NCBI GenBank assembly: GCA_016297555.1
Contig: JAEDGK010000018.1
Span: forward strand, 1-25,017
Source: Clostridiaceae bacterium
Lineage (GTDB): Bacteria; Bacillota; Clostridia; Oscillospirales; Acutalibacteraceae
Length of the DNA: 25,017 nt
Direction of reading: 5' to 3'
Shown: one piece after another, positions 6,975 to 15,200 of the stretch
Layout of the letters: the number at the start of each line of letters is the position of its first letter
How positions within the stretch are numbered: the first letter of the stretch is position 1
Made by a program: the position numbers and the translations under genes
Notes under the pieces: generated by a model
What the model was told of the DNA's origin: nothing
The model's input: only the letters and a program-made list of their open reading frames with translations
The model's database searches: none

Positions 6975-8219
6975 TTATTTTAACTTATGAATGAAAAGTC
7001 CGCTCAGGAGCTTTGGCTCAAACCATGTGGATTTTGGGGGCATAATCTGCCCGGCGTCGGCAATGCTCATAAGCTCCTCAAGAGTTGTGGGATACATTGA
7101 GAAAGCGAGGCACATATCTTCTTTAACTCTGCGCTCAAGCTCTCCGAGACCTCTGATGCCTCCCACAAAATCGATGCGTTTGTCGGTTCTCGGGTCATCA
7201 ATGCCGAGAACGGGAGAAATCAGATTGCTTTGCAAAATCGAAACATCGAGAGAGGCAACGGGGTCGGTTTCGTCAAAGGTTCCGCTCTTGGCGGTGAGCT
7301 TATACCATTTTCCGTTAAGGAGCATACCGAAGGTGTGAGCCTCGGCGGGCTTGTAAGCCGCTTCTCCGACGGGCTCAACGGTGAATTTTTCACCGATTTT
7401 GCCGATGAATTCTTCGGCGGTAAAGCCGTTTAAATCTTTAATAACTCTGTTGTAATCCATTATTTCAAGCTCGTCGCAGGCGAAAAGCACGGCAAGGAAA
7501 CGGTTAAATTCCTCGCTGCCGTCATAATCGGGGAACTGCTCTCTGCGTTTAAGACCGACCTTAACGGCGGAGGCGGCTCTGTGATGACCGTCGGCAATGT
7601 AGAGATAATCAACATCGGCGAAAAGCTTTGAAATTTTTTCGATTGTCTCCTGCTCGTCGATGACCCATACCGTGTTTGCTATTCCGTCATCGGTAACAAA
7701 ATCGTAGACGGGCTTGCGAGTCTCTTTCCACGCCTTAACGGTTTCGGAGATTTCCGCCTGCGGGCGGTATGTCAGAAAGATGGGGCCGGTGTTGGCGTCG
7801 CAGTAATCAACATGGTTGATTCTGTCAGCCTCCTTGTCGGCTCTCGTAAGCTCGTGCTTCTTAATAATATTATTGATATAATCGTCTATTGACACGCAGC
7901 CGACAAGTCCTGTCTGGCTTCTGCCGTTCATTATCTGACGGTAGATATAAAATCTGTTTTCTTCATCCTGCTTGCAAACTCCGTCGGCAACAAGCTTATC
8001 GAGATTTTCTCTTGCTTTCAGATAAACCTGCTCCGAATAAATATCCGTGCCTGCGGGCAGATCTATTTCCGCTTTGTCAACATGAAGAAACGAGCAGGGG
8101 TTGCCCTTAACCATTTCCGCAGCTTCCGCGCTGTTCATAACATCATAGGGGAGAGCGGCAACCTTATCCGCATATTCGGGAACGGGGCGAACCGCTTTAA
8201 AAGGTTTGAATACAGCCAT
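6975..8219 (-). CDS. DUF1015 family protein, possible SerK-like serine kinase
   Basis: 414 aa, the normal length for DUF1015. The start MAVFKPFKAVRPVPEYADKV and the block ALPYDVMNSAEA are typical of the family. The most telling motif is YIADGHHRAASA (residues 207-218). DGHHR recalls the ParB/sulfiredoxin-fold free-serine kinases SerK and SbnI, which phosphorylate L-serine, so a serine-kinase role is possible but is inference only. The protein has no signal peptide or membrane segment. It is the first gene of a two-gene unit with a D-2-hydroxyacid dehydrogenase, which would suit serine or hydroxy-acid metabolism. The ATG at 8219 follows GAGAGG, and transcription starts from a consensus promoter with a structured leader of about 70 bases. 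Confidence 0.85.
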   Translation of the reverse strand: MAVFKPFKAVRPVPEYADKVAALPYDVMNSAEAAEMVKGNPCSFLHVDKAEIDLPAGTDIYSEQVYLKARENLDKLVADGVCKQDEENRFYIYRQIMNGRSQTGLVGCVSIDDYINNIIKKHELTRADKEADRINHVDYCDANTGPIFLTYRPQAEISETVKAWKETRKPVYDFVTDDGIANTVWVIDEQETIEKISKLFADVDYLYIADGHHRAASAVKVGLKRREQFPDYDGSEEFNRFLAVLFACDELEIMDYNRVIKDLNGFTAEEFIGKIGEKFTVEPVGEAAYKPAEAHTFGMLLNGKWYKLTAKSGTFDETDPVASLDVSILQSNLISPVLGIDDPRTDKRIDFVGGIRGLGELERRVKEDMCLAFSMYPTTLEELMSIADAGQIMPPKSTWFEPKLLSGLFIHKLK

Positions 8220-8288
8220 AAATTAACATCCTCTCTGAAAGTTTCCGAACTGCCGAGAGACTTTTTCGGAAACGGGCTTATAAATTTC
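8220..8288 (-). promoter_or_regulatory. Structured 5' leader of the DUF1015 gene (possible pseudoknot)
   Basis: Minus-strand leader between the predicted start site and the ATG. Nine-base perfect arms GTTTCCGAA (8265-8273 in RNA order) and TTCGGAAAC (8241-8249) enclose the 15-base loop AAAGTCTCTCGGCAG. The loop stretch UCUCUC can pair with the ribosome binding site GAGAGG just downstream, with one G-U pair. That would form an H-type pseudoknot hiding the site. I do not match it to a known riboswitch class. Confidence 0.4.
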
Positions 8289-8294
8289 AGATAT

Positions 8295-8323
8295 ATATTA
8301 CAACACTATTAATTGTTTGTCAA
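8295..8323 (-). promoter_or_regulatory. Sigma-A promoter of the DUF1015 unit
   Basis: On the minus strand the -35 is a perfect TTGACA (8318-8323). The -10 is TAATAT (8295-8300), with a 17-base spacer. Predicted start is near 8288. Confidence 0.75.
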
Positions 8324-8338
8324 ATTCACTTTTTTATG

Positions 8339-8366
8339 TTGATTTTTACCGTAAGGTATGTATAAT
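8339..8366 (+). promoter_or_regulatory. Sigma-A promoter of the zinc-ribbon membrane protein
   Basis: TTGATT (8339-8344), a 16-base spacer and TATAAT (8361-8366), followed by a strong TAAGGAGG ribosome binding site before the ATG at 8391. It diverges from the DUF1015 promoter, with only 15 bases between the two -35 boxes. Confidence 0.65.
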
Positions 8367-8390
8367 AAAAGCTGTAAGGAGGAATGACTT

Positions 8391-9047
8391 ATGTATTGTT
8401 CCAAATGCGGCAGACAGCTGCCGGAGGGCGTAACCGTTTGCCCCGATTGCAGCGGCGACGCTCCGCAGGTAAAGGCAGAAAAGGTCAGCGAGCCCGTGCT
8501 TAAAGCTCCGGGTAAGTTTTCAAAGAGCTACGCGGCGATATTTACCGCCCTTTTGGTTTTCCCCGCGAGCATCTGCATTGCGGTTGACCTTGTTTTTGAC
8601 AAATACGATTATTGGTTCGGCTATGTTGTGGGTGCGCTTGCGGTTGTGTGGGTGCTTTCGGTATTTCCGATTTTGCGGATAACTCCGCCGCTTGTTACCG
8701 CGCTTATCTGCTTCGGCTCGATAATGTGCTATGTTTTTTACATAGCGAGCAAAACCGGACACTTCATCGGTTTTTCAAAGGTTGCGCTGCCGATGTTTGT
8801 TTTAACCGCGTTTTTCATTGCGCTTGATGTTGCGCTGATAGGCGGGCAAAAAATCAGGGGACTTCATATTTTCTCGTTTTTGTCTCTTGAATGTGCGCTC
8901 TATCTTATCTGCCTTGAAGCAACGATTGACAATCTTCGGCACGGAGCGATTGACCTAAAATGGTCGGTAATAGCCGCCTGCGGCTTCATTTCCGTTATTG
9001 CGGTTATGGAAGCTTTCAGCTATGTCGGCAGGATTAACAGAAAATAA
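8391..9047 (+). CDS. Zinc-ribbon membrane protein of unknown function
   Basis: 218 aa. The N-terminus is a treble-clef zinc ribbon, MYCSKCGRQL followed by VCPDC, with cysteines C3, C6, C17 and C20. A polar linker (about 21-45) leads to six hydrophobic segments at roughly 47-69, 75-93, 99-118, 129-150, 158-176 and 190-212, then a basic tail GRINRK. This layout (cytoplasmic zinc ribbon plus multi-helix membrane domain) is common among uncharacterised Firmicute proteins. I cannot assign a function. The gene has its own promoter and a clear rho-independent terminator, so it is monocistronic. It is transcribed away from the DUF1015 gene and towards the GH20 gene. Confidence 0.8.
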   Translation: MYCSKCGRQLPEGVTVCPDCSGDAPQVKAEKVSEPVLKAPGKFSKSYAAIFTALLVFPASICIAVDLVFDKYDYWFGYVVGALAVVWVLSVFPILRITPPLVTALICFGSIMCYVFYIASKTGHFIGFSKVALPMFVLTAFFIALDVALIGGQKIRGLHIFSFLSLECALYLICLEATIDNLRHGAIDLKWSVIAACGFISVIAVMEAFSYVGRINRK

Positions 9048-9050
9048 AAA

Positions 9051-9079
9051 AATCCGGCTCAAAAGGCCGGATTTTTTTT
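9051..9079. terminator. Bidirectional terminator between convergent genes
   Basis: AATCCGGC (9051-9058) pairs with GCCGGATT (9066-9073) around a 7-base loop. An A run precedes it and an eight-base T run (9072-9079) follows, giving U tracts in both directions. It terminates the zinc-ribbon gene on plus and the GH20 gene on minus. The GH20 stop codon (9078-9080) lies within the T run. Confidence 0.9.
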
Positions 9080-10487
9080 ACCCGTTTCTTCTCAATGCGC
9101 CCGAGAAGAACGAGCCTGTTTTTTTGAGCCTGTCAAACACCGTGGGATTCCAATCCTCGGGCGGGGCGGGCTTTATGCCGATTTCTTCGAGCAGCTCGGA
9201 ATAAATGCGGAAGCGTCGCTGAAAATCGGCGGCGTTTTTGTTTTTATCCTCGGTCCAGCCCGTTTCGGCAACGGCGGTAAATCTCGGGAAGCACATATAG
9301 CAGAGATAATCAAAATTGTTTATATATTCCGTCCAGATGGGCGATTCAACGCCCAAAACGGAGGACTTATCTTTTATTCCTTTTATAACAGGGTTATATT
9401 TGTAGGTTTTGAGCAGGGGCGTCATACCGTAGGGATAATCGCAATAGTAGCGGAAAAATTCGGAGTTAATCATTTTGCCGCCTTTATTGGCAAAATCAAC
9501 CGAAAGTTTTTTCTTGTCCATCCACATCTGAACGGTTACGCTGCTGTCAGCAATGCCGCTTTTAAGCGTTTCGTTCCATACAATCGCTTTTCTGCCGTTA
9601 GCTTTGAGAAAATCAACGATTTTGTTTGTGAACCAGCCCTGAAGCTCCTCCTCGTTTTTTAAGCCCTCGGTCTTCATTCTCTTTTGGCAAAGCTCACATT
9701 CTTTCCAGCGCTTTTTGGGAGCCTCGTCGCCGCCGATATGAATGTATTCCGACGGGAAGATTTCAAGCATATCCGAAAGAATATCGAAAATAGCCGAAAA
9801 GGTTTCGTCTTTTCCCGCGCAGAGGATATCGTCAAAAATACCTTGGCAGGTTTTAACTTCAAGCGGCTTGCCCGTGCAGGAAAGCTCGGGATAGGCGTGA
9901 ATGAGCGCGGAGGTGTGACCGGGAATGTCAAACTCGGGAATAACGGTGATAAATCTGTCGGCGCAGTATTTGACGATTTCTTTCATCTGCTCGGGAGTGA
10001 AATATCCGCCGTATTCGCCGTGCTCTTCAAGCTTGCCGAAATTTGAGCTTTTGCGAACCGAGCCTTTTTCTGCGGCTTCGGGTCGGCGTGCCGAAAAGAA
10101 GCGGAAGCCCTGATCGTCGGTCAGATGCCAATGCATAACATTCATTTTAACGCTTGCCGCGGCGTCGATAAGCTTTTTGATTTCGTCAAGCGAAAAAATA
10201 TGGCGCACCGTGTCAAGCATAAAGCCGCGGTAAGGAAAAGCGGGCTTATCCTCAATTTTAACGCAGGGACATTCGCCCGAGAGTTGGCTCAGAGTCTGCC
10301 TGCCGTAAAACAAAGCGCGCTCCGAGCCGCCTATGAGCTTGATGCCGTCCTTTTCAACGGTCAGAATATATTCCTCTTCGCCGAGCACGGGCGATATTTC
10401 GGTTATCGCCTCGTCAGGTTTTACCGTTGCCTGACCGCCGAGAAAGGTTACTTTGTTCGGCATTGGTATTATATCCAATCTTTTCAT
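9078..10487 (-). CDS. Family GH20 beta-N-acetylhexosaminidase
   Basis: 469 aa. It hydrolyses terminal N-acetylglucosamine or N-acetylgalactosamine residues from oligosaccharides by substrate-assisted catalysis. A short GH20b-like N-terminal domain (about 1-82, ending in the RALFYGRQTLSQL block) precedes the TIM barrel (about 85-430). The barrel starts with PYRGFMLDTVRHIFS and continues with MHWHLTDDQGF and IPEFDIPGH. The catalytic pair is D254-E255 in HIGGDEAPK. No signal peptide is visible, so it probably acts in the cytoplasm on imported oligosaccharides. The ATG at 10487 has a GGAGGG ribosome binding site. I see no good promoter in the short gap, so it may depend on read-through from the CNNM gene past a hairpin. 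Confidence 0.92.
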   Translation of the reverse strand: MKRLDIIPMPNKVTFLGGQATVKPDEAITEISPVLGEEEYILTVEKDGIKLIGGSERALFYGRQTLSQLSGECPCVKIEDKPAFPYRGFMLDTVRHIFSLDEIKKLIDAAASVKMNVMHWHLTDDQGFRFFSARRPEAAEKGSVRKSSNFGKLEEHGEYGGYFTPEQMKEIVKYCADRFITVIPEFDIPGHTSALIHAYPELSCTGKPLEVKTCQGIFDDILCAGKDETFSAIFDILSDMLEIFPSEYIHIGGDEAPKKRWKECELCQKRMKTEGLKNEEELQGWFTNKIVDFLKANGRKAIVWNETLKSGIADSSVTVQMWMDKKKLSVDFANKGGKMINSEFFRYYCDYPYGMTPLLKTYKYNPVIKGIKDKSSVLGVESPIWTEYINNFDYLCYMCFPRFTAVAETGWTEDKNKNAADFQRRFRIYSELLEEIGIKPAPPEDWNPTVFDRLKKTGSFFSGALRRNG

Positions 10488-10509
10488 TTCTTTTTCCCTC
10501 CGTTATGCT

Positions 10510-10544
10510 AAAACGGGCAACCGCAGACGAGCGGCGCCCGTTTT
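10510..10544 (-). terminator. Hairpin terminator between the CNNM and GH20 genes
   Basis: AAAACGGGC (10510-10518) and GCCCGTTTT (10536-10544) pair. Inside them CCGC (10521-10524) and GCGG (10531-10534) extend the stem across a small internal loop. On the minus strand only four U follow (CGTTTTAGC), so partial read-through into the GH20 gene is possible. Confidence 0.65.
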
Positions 10545-10551
10545 TATTTTA

Positions 10552-11925
10552 TCAATCATCTTCGTCTTCATTCTCCGAGTCATCCTCAACGGGCAGAATT
10601 TCAACCTTTATTTTGTCGATTCTGCGCTCTTCGATGGAAAGCACGGTAAAACGGAGATTTTCATATTCGGCAACAATCGGTTCTTCCCCGATTTCGCCGG
10701 GCAGATATCCGAGCAGGCTGATAACAAAGCCGCCGAGAGTGTCATAATCTCCCTCGGGAAGCTCAATGCCCACAAGCTCGTCAACCTCATCGAGATCCGT
10801 CGTTCCGTCAACGGTGAAGGTGGTTTCGTTTATCTGCTTGATTTCTTCTTCCTCGTTGTCATATTCGTCCTGAATGTTGCCGACGATGGATTCAAGAACA
10901 TCTTCAAGAGTTACTATGCCCGCCGTGCCGCCGTATTCGTCAACAACAACGGCAAACTGAGTGCGGCTTTCATTCATTGCCTTGAAAAGATCTCCGCACG
11001 CCTGAGTTTCGGGAACATAAAGAGCCTTTCGCATAACCTTTGAAATGGAAAGGTCTGCGGGAATTGAGTGACCGACATATTTAAGAAGATCCTTTGCATA
11101 AAGCACGCCGACTATGCTGTCGGGGTCATCCTCATAGACGGGAATTCGGGAATAACCGTTTTCAATGGCAAGCTCGGCAACCTCCTCAAGCGAGCGGGTA
11201 ACCTCGATTGCCGTCATTTCGGTTCTGTGAGTCATTATATCGCCTGCGTCGAGATCGTCAAATTCAAATATGTTATCGATCATCTCTTTCTGAGTGTCCT
11301 CAATAACGCCTTTTTCGCCGCCGACATCGACCATCATACGAATTTCTTCTTCGGTAACATTTTCTTCATCGGCATTGGGGTCGAAGCCGAAAAGACGCAC
11401 AACGGCGTTAGTTGAAACCGAAAGCACCTTTACAAACGGCTTGGTTACCGATGCAACGAAAAGCAGAATTCCGACTACCTTAAAGGATATTTTTTCGGGA
11501 ATCTGCATCGCTATTCTCTTGGGTGCAAGCTCGCCTAAAACGAGCGAAAAGTAAGAGGTGAGTATTGTTATAAGAATTACGGAAGCGCCGTTAATTACGC
11601 CCGGAGGAATAACATCTGCAACGGGCGTTTTCATCAGAGCGTTTGTAAGCATATCGGCAAAGGTCTGAGAAGCGGAGGCGGAGGTCAGGAAGCCCGCGAG
11701 AGTAACACCGATTTGAATTGTGGAAAGAAAGCGGCTTGAATTCTCGGTCAGCTTAACTACCTGCTTGGCTTTTTTGTTGCCCTCCTCGGCAAGCTTCTGC
11801 ATCTTTGCGTCATTGAGCGAGATTATTGCGATTTCGCTCATTGCAAAAAACGCATTAACGATGATAAGAACGAATAAAAGTAAAAGTTTTAGAATGATTG
11901 ACAGCGCAGGGCCGGGGTCATCCAT
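10552..11925 (-). CDS. CNNM/CorC (HlyC) family membrane protein with CBS domains
   Basis: 457 aa, three expected parts in order. The first is a CNNM/DUF21 membrane domain (about 1-185) with helices near 8-30, 64-85, 112-133 and 150-168 and the conserved GELAPKRIA at 131-139. The second is a pair of CBS domains (about 225-350), including SRIPVYEDDPDSIVGVLY and VVDEYGGTAGIVTLEDVLE. The third is a CorC/HlyC C-terminal domain (about 365-447). The family exports or regulates Mg2+ and related cations; the old name hemolysin C is misleading. The tail DDSENEDEDD is strongly acidic. AAAGGAG precedes the ATG at 11925, and a consensus promoter lies upstream. The ion cannot be fixed from sequence. Confidence 0.92.
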   Translation of the reverse strand: MDDPGPALSIILKLLLLFVLIIVNAFFAMSEIAIISLNDAKMQKLAEEGNKKAKQVVKLTENSSRFLSTIQIGVTLAGFLTSASASQTFADMLTNALMKTPVADVIPPGVINGASVILITILTSYFSLVLGELAPKRIAMQIPEKISFKVVGILLFVASVTKPFVKVLSVSTNAVVRLFGFDPNADEENVTEEEIRMMVDVGGEKGVIEDTQKEMIDNIFEFDDLDAGDIMTHRTEMTAIEVTRSLEEVAELAIENGYSRIPVYEDDPDSIVGVLYAKDLLKYVGHSIPADLSISKVMRKALYVPETQACGDLFKAMNESRTQFAVVVDEYGGTAGIVTLEDVLESIVGNIQDEYDNEEEEIKQINETTFTVDGTTDLDEVDELVGIELPEGDYDTLGGFVISLLGYLPGEIGEEPIVAEYENLRFTVLSIEERRIDKIKVEILPVEDDSENEDEDD

Positions 11926-11967
11926 GATGGACTTGCTCCTTTCAAAACATTAAATAATAGTATTTCT

Positions 11968-11996
11968 ATAATAACACAATGAAAAATATATGTCAA
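11968..11996 (-). promoter_or_regulatory. Sigma-A promoter of the CNNM-family gene
   Basis: On the minus strand the -35 is a perfect TTGACA (11991-11996). The -10 is TATTAT (11968-11973), with a 17-base spacer. The rest of this 286-base gap (11926-12211) holds the divergent addB promoter and AT-rich sequence. Two near-copies of ccgaaaaacggg start at 12059 and 12100. I see no gene in it. Confidence 0.7.
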
Positions 11997-12151
11997 CAAG
12001 TCAAAATATAACACAAAGCAAATGCCGCCGAGCACGAAAATAAAACATAAATGCAAATCCGAAAAAACGGGATTTTTGAGCCGAAATCGCTCCAAAACGC
12101 CGAAAAACGGGTTAAAAAAGGGATATCGGCAGTTCTTGATAAAGAAAACTG

Positions 12152-12180
12152 CTGACAAATTCATACGGCTGTGCTATAAT
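12152..12180 (+). promoter_or_regulatory. Sigma-A promoter of addB-addA
   Basis: CTGACA (12152-12157), a 17-base spacer and TATAAT (12175-12180). The ribosome binding site GAGGAG (12200-12205) precedes the ATG at 12212. Confidence 0.7.
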
Positions 12181-12211
12181 AAAAAACAATAAAATTATTG
12201 AGGAGTATGCG

Positions 12212-15200
12212 ATGCTTTATCTTATTCTTGCCCGAGCGGGCGGCGGAAAAACCACCCACATTATGAACCTCATCGGTCAGTTCTCCGAGGGCGGATACAA
12301 AAAAATAACTCTCATAGTTCCCGAGCAGTTTTCATTTATGAGTGAAAAAATAATGCTCGGCAAAATAGGTGCGGCGGCTATGGCGGATATAGATGTTCAC
12401 AGCTTCACGAGCCTCGGCGAAAAGCTTGTGGGCAAGCCCGCTCTCCACGAGCGCAGACGGCTTGACGATTCGTCAAAGGCGGCGCTTATGGCTCTTGCGC
12501 TTGAAAGCGTTGCCGATAAGCTCAGCCTTTACGGGAAGCACATCGGCAGAAAATCCGTTATAACCGAATTTGCCGCGCTCTCCACGGAATTCAAGCAAAA
12601 CTCGATTTCAACCGACTCCGTGCGCCTCGCTCTTGCCGACGCTCCCGACAGCCTGCTTAAAATGAAGCTGAACGATATCATTGCCGTGCTCGATGCCTAT
12701 GATGCAATGACGGCGACAAGCAGATTCAATCCCGACGATTTGCTTGATGAGCTTTGCGAGGCGGAGGAGCTTGACGATTATTTTAAAGACCGCCTTGTTT
12801 TTATAGATGCATTCAGAGGCTTTACCGCTCAGGAATACAAGGTTATCGGGCGTATGCTCGGAAAAGCCAAAGCGGTTTATGTTACGCTTTGCACGGATAA
12901 TCTTGAAAACAGCGACGACGAAACGGATTTGTTTGCTCACACAAAGCGCACGGCTCACAGGCTCATTGAGCTTGCCAAGAAAAACGGGGTTTCCGTTGCA
13001 AAGCCGCAGTATCTTTCAATGAGAAGCAAGTTCAATAATTTTCCGCCGAAATTTACAAGATACGCTTCGCCCGAGCTTGCCGCGCTTGAGCGCGAGCTGT
13101 TTTCGCCCGCTCCGAATGTCTATGAAGAAAGCTGTGACGGCATAACTCTCTGCACGGCGCAGGATATCTATGCCGAATGTGAATATATCGCCTGCACGGC
13201 AAAAAAGCTTATCAGAGAAAACGGTTTGAGATGCCGTGACATTGCGGTTATCGCGCGCGACAGCTCCGCCTATGAAGCGCCGCTCAGAAGCGCGCTGAAA
13301 AAATGCGGTATTTCCGTTTTTGAGGACAGCCGCCAGCCCGTTGACGCTTCACCCGTGGTTGCGCTCGTCAGCAGCGCGGTCGGAATTGCCGCTTCCGGCT
13401 TTTCAACCGAAGCTGTTCTGCGCTATCTTAAAACGGAGCTTGCGGGGTTTAACGAAAAAGAAATATCCGATATTGAAAATTATTGCTTCCTGTGGAAAAT
13501 AAGCGGCTCGGAATGGCTCGGGGATTGGTCGCAAAATCCCAAGGGCTTCGGAGCCGAGGCGGGCGAGGAGGAAGAAGCGGAGCTTGAATATTTGAACGGA
13601 CTTCGCAAGAGAATTGTTCTTCCGCTCTGCACGCTCAGAGAAAATTTAAAGGACACAACGGGCGAAAAAGCCGCCTCGGCAATATATGAATTTTTGGAAA
13701 AGATAAACGCCGCAGAAAATCTGCGTTCCCTTGCATCGGAGCTTTTGAAAAACGGCGAAACGGGGCTGGCTCTGGAGCTTGACAGGCTTTGGAATGTTGT
13801 CACGGATATTCTTGAAAACATCGAAACGGTTATGCGGGGCAGAAATGTGACCGCGCGCGCCGTCTGCGATATGCTGGAGCTTATGCTCGGCGTTCAGACG
13901 GTCGGCAGTCTGCCGCAGGGGCTTGACGAAATAACGATAGGCTCGGCGGACAGAATAAGAACCGTGGCTCCGCGCGTTGTTTTTATAGCGGGAGCAAATA
14001 ACGGTGTTTTCCCCGCTGTTCCGTCCTCGGGCTCTGCTTTGACCGATAAGGACAGGCGCAAAATGAGCGAGATGGGAATTGAGCTTTCCGGCTTCGGCGA
14101 ATACAAGCTTGCCGAGGAAAAGCTGATTGCCTACAATGCGTTTTGCTGTGCGTCCGAAAAGCTGTATGTCTGCTGCCCCGAGAGAGGCGCGGGCGGGGAA
14201 CAGCTTTCGCCCTCGGAGCTTTATACAAAAATCAAAACACTGTTTCCGCTTTGCCGCGAGGTCAACGCAGGCGAAGAAAACGGGCTGTATTTTGTCGAGA
14301 GCAAGGCAACGGCGTTTGAGCAGCTTGCCAAAAGCAAGCGGGAGCGCGGAGTGCTTTATGCTTCGCTCAATGAGTTTTTCAAAGACGACTGCGAATATTC
14401 GGGCAAAATTGCCGCGCTTGAACGCGCCTCGGGCGGAAGAGATTTCAAAATAAAGGATAAGGACGCCGCCCGTGCTCTTTTCGGCTCGGATATGTATATT
14501 TCCGCGTCAAGGGTTGAGAGCTTTTATAAATGCCCGTTTGCATATTTTTGCAGATACGGAATTAAAGCAATGCCGAGAGCCGTGGCGGAGCTTGACCCAA
14601 TGCAGAGGGGCAACGCCGTTCATTATGCGCTTGAAAGGCTGCTTGCCGAGCACAGCCGTGAACAGCTTCTTCAAATGAGCAGAAGCGATTTGCTCGATTA
14701 TTTCCGTGCCTTGCTCGGAGAATATCTTATGACAAGGCTTGACGGAGAACACAGAAGCGAGAGATTTATACATATTTTCAATAAGCTGATTTCTTCCGTC
14801 TGCGATGTTTCGCAAAGGCTTATTGCCGAGCTTTCGCAGAGTGAATTTGTGCCCGTTGATTTTGAGCTTAAAATCGGCTCGGACGGTGAAATTCCTCCCT
14901 ATGAAGTTAAAAGCGGCGAGGGCAGAATAGTTATCTCGGGCGCGGTTGACAGAGTGGACGAAGCGGTTATCAACGGCAAAAAATATATAAGAATAGTCGA
15001 TTATAAGTCCTCGGGCAAGGACTTTGCCCTCAGCGATGTTGTGCAGGGGCTTAATATGCAGATGCTTATTTATCTGTTTGCTCTTTGGAGCGGCGGCGAG
15101 TGCAAATACGGCGAATTTACGCCTGCGGGTGTGCTCTATTACCCCGCCAAATCTCCGCTTGTTTCTGCGGAAAGAGGAATGAGCGATGATGAAATCGAAG

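Noticed and set aside
8345..8357. Short palindrome TACC-GTAA-GGTA in the spacer of the zinc-ribbon gene promoter
   Set aside because: Arms of only four bases are expected by chance; there is no second copy to support an operator.
11889..12164. Minus-strand hydrophobic 91-codon ORF in the CNNM-addB gap
   Set aside because: It runs through the CNNM promoter and into that gene's start in another frame. The hydrophobic look comes from AT-rich DNA, and no ribosome binding site is seen.
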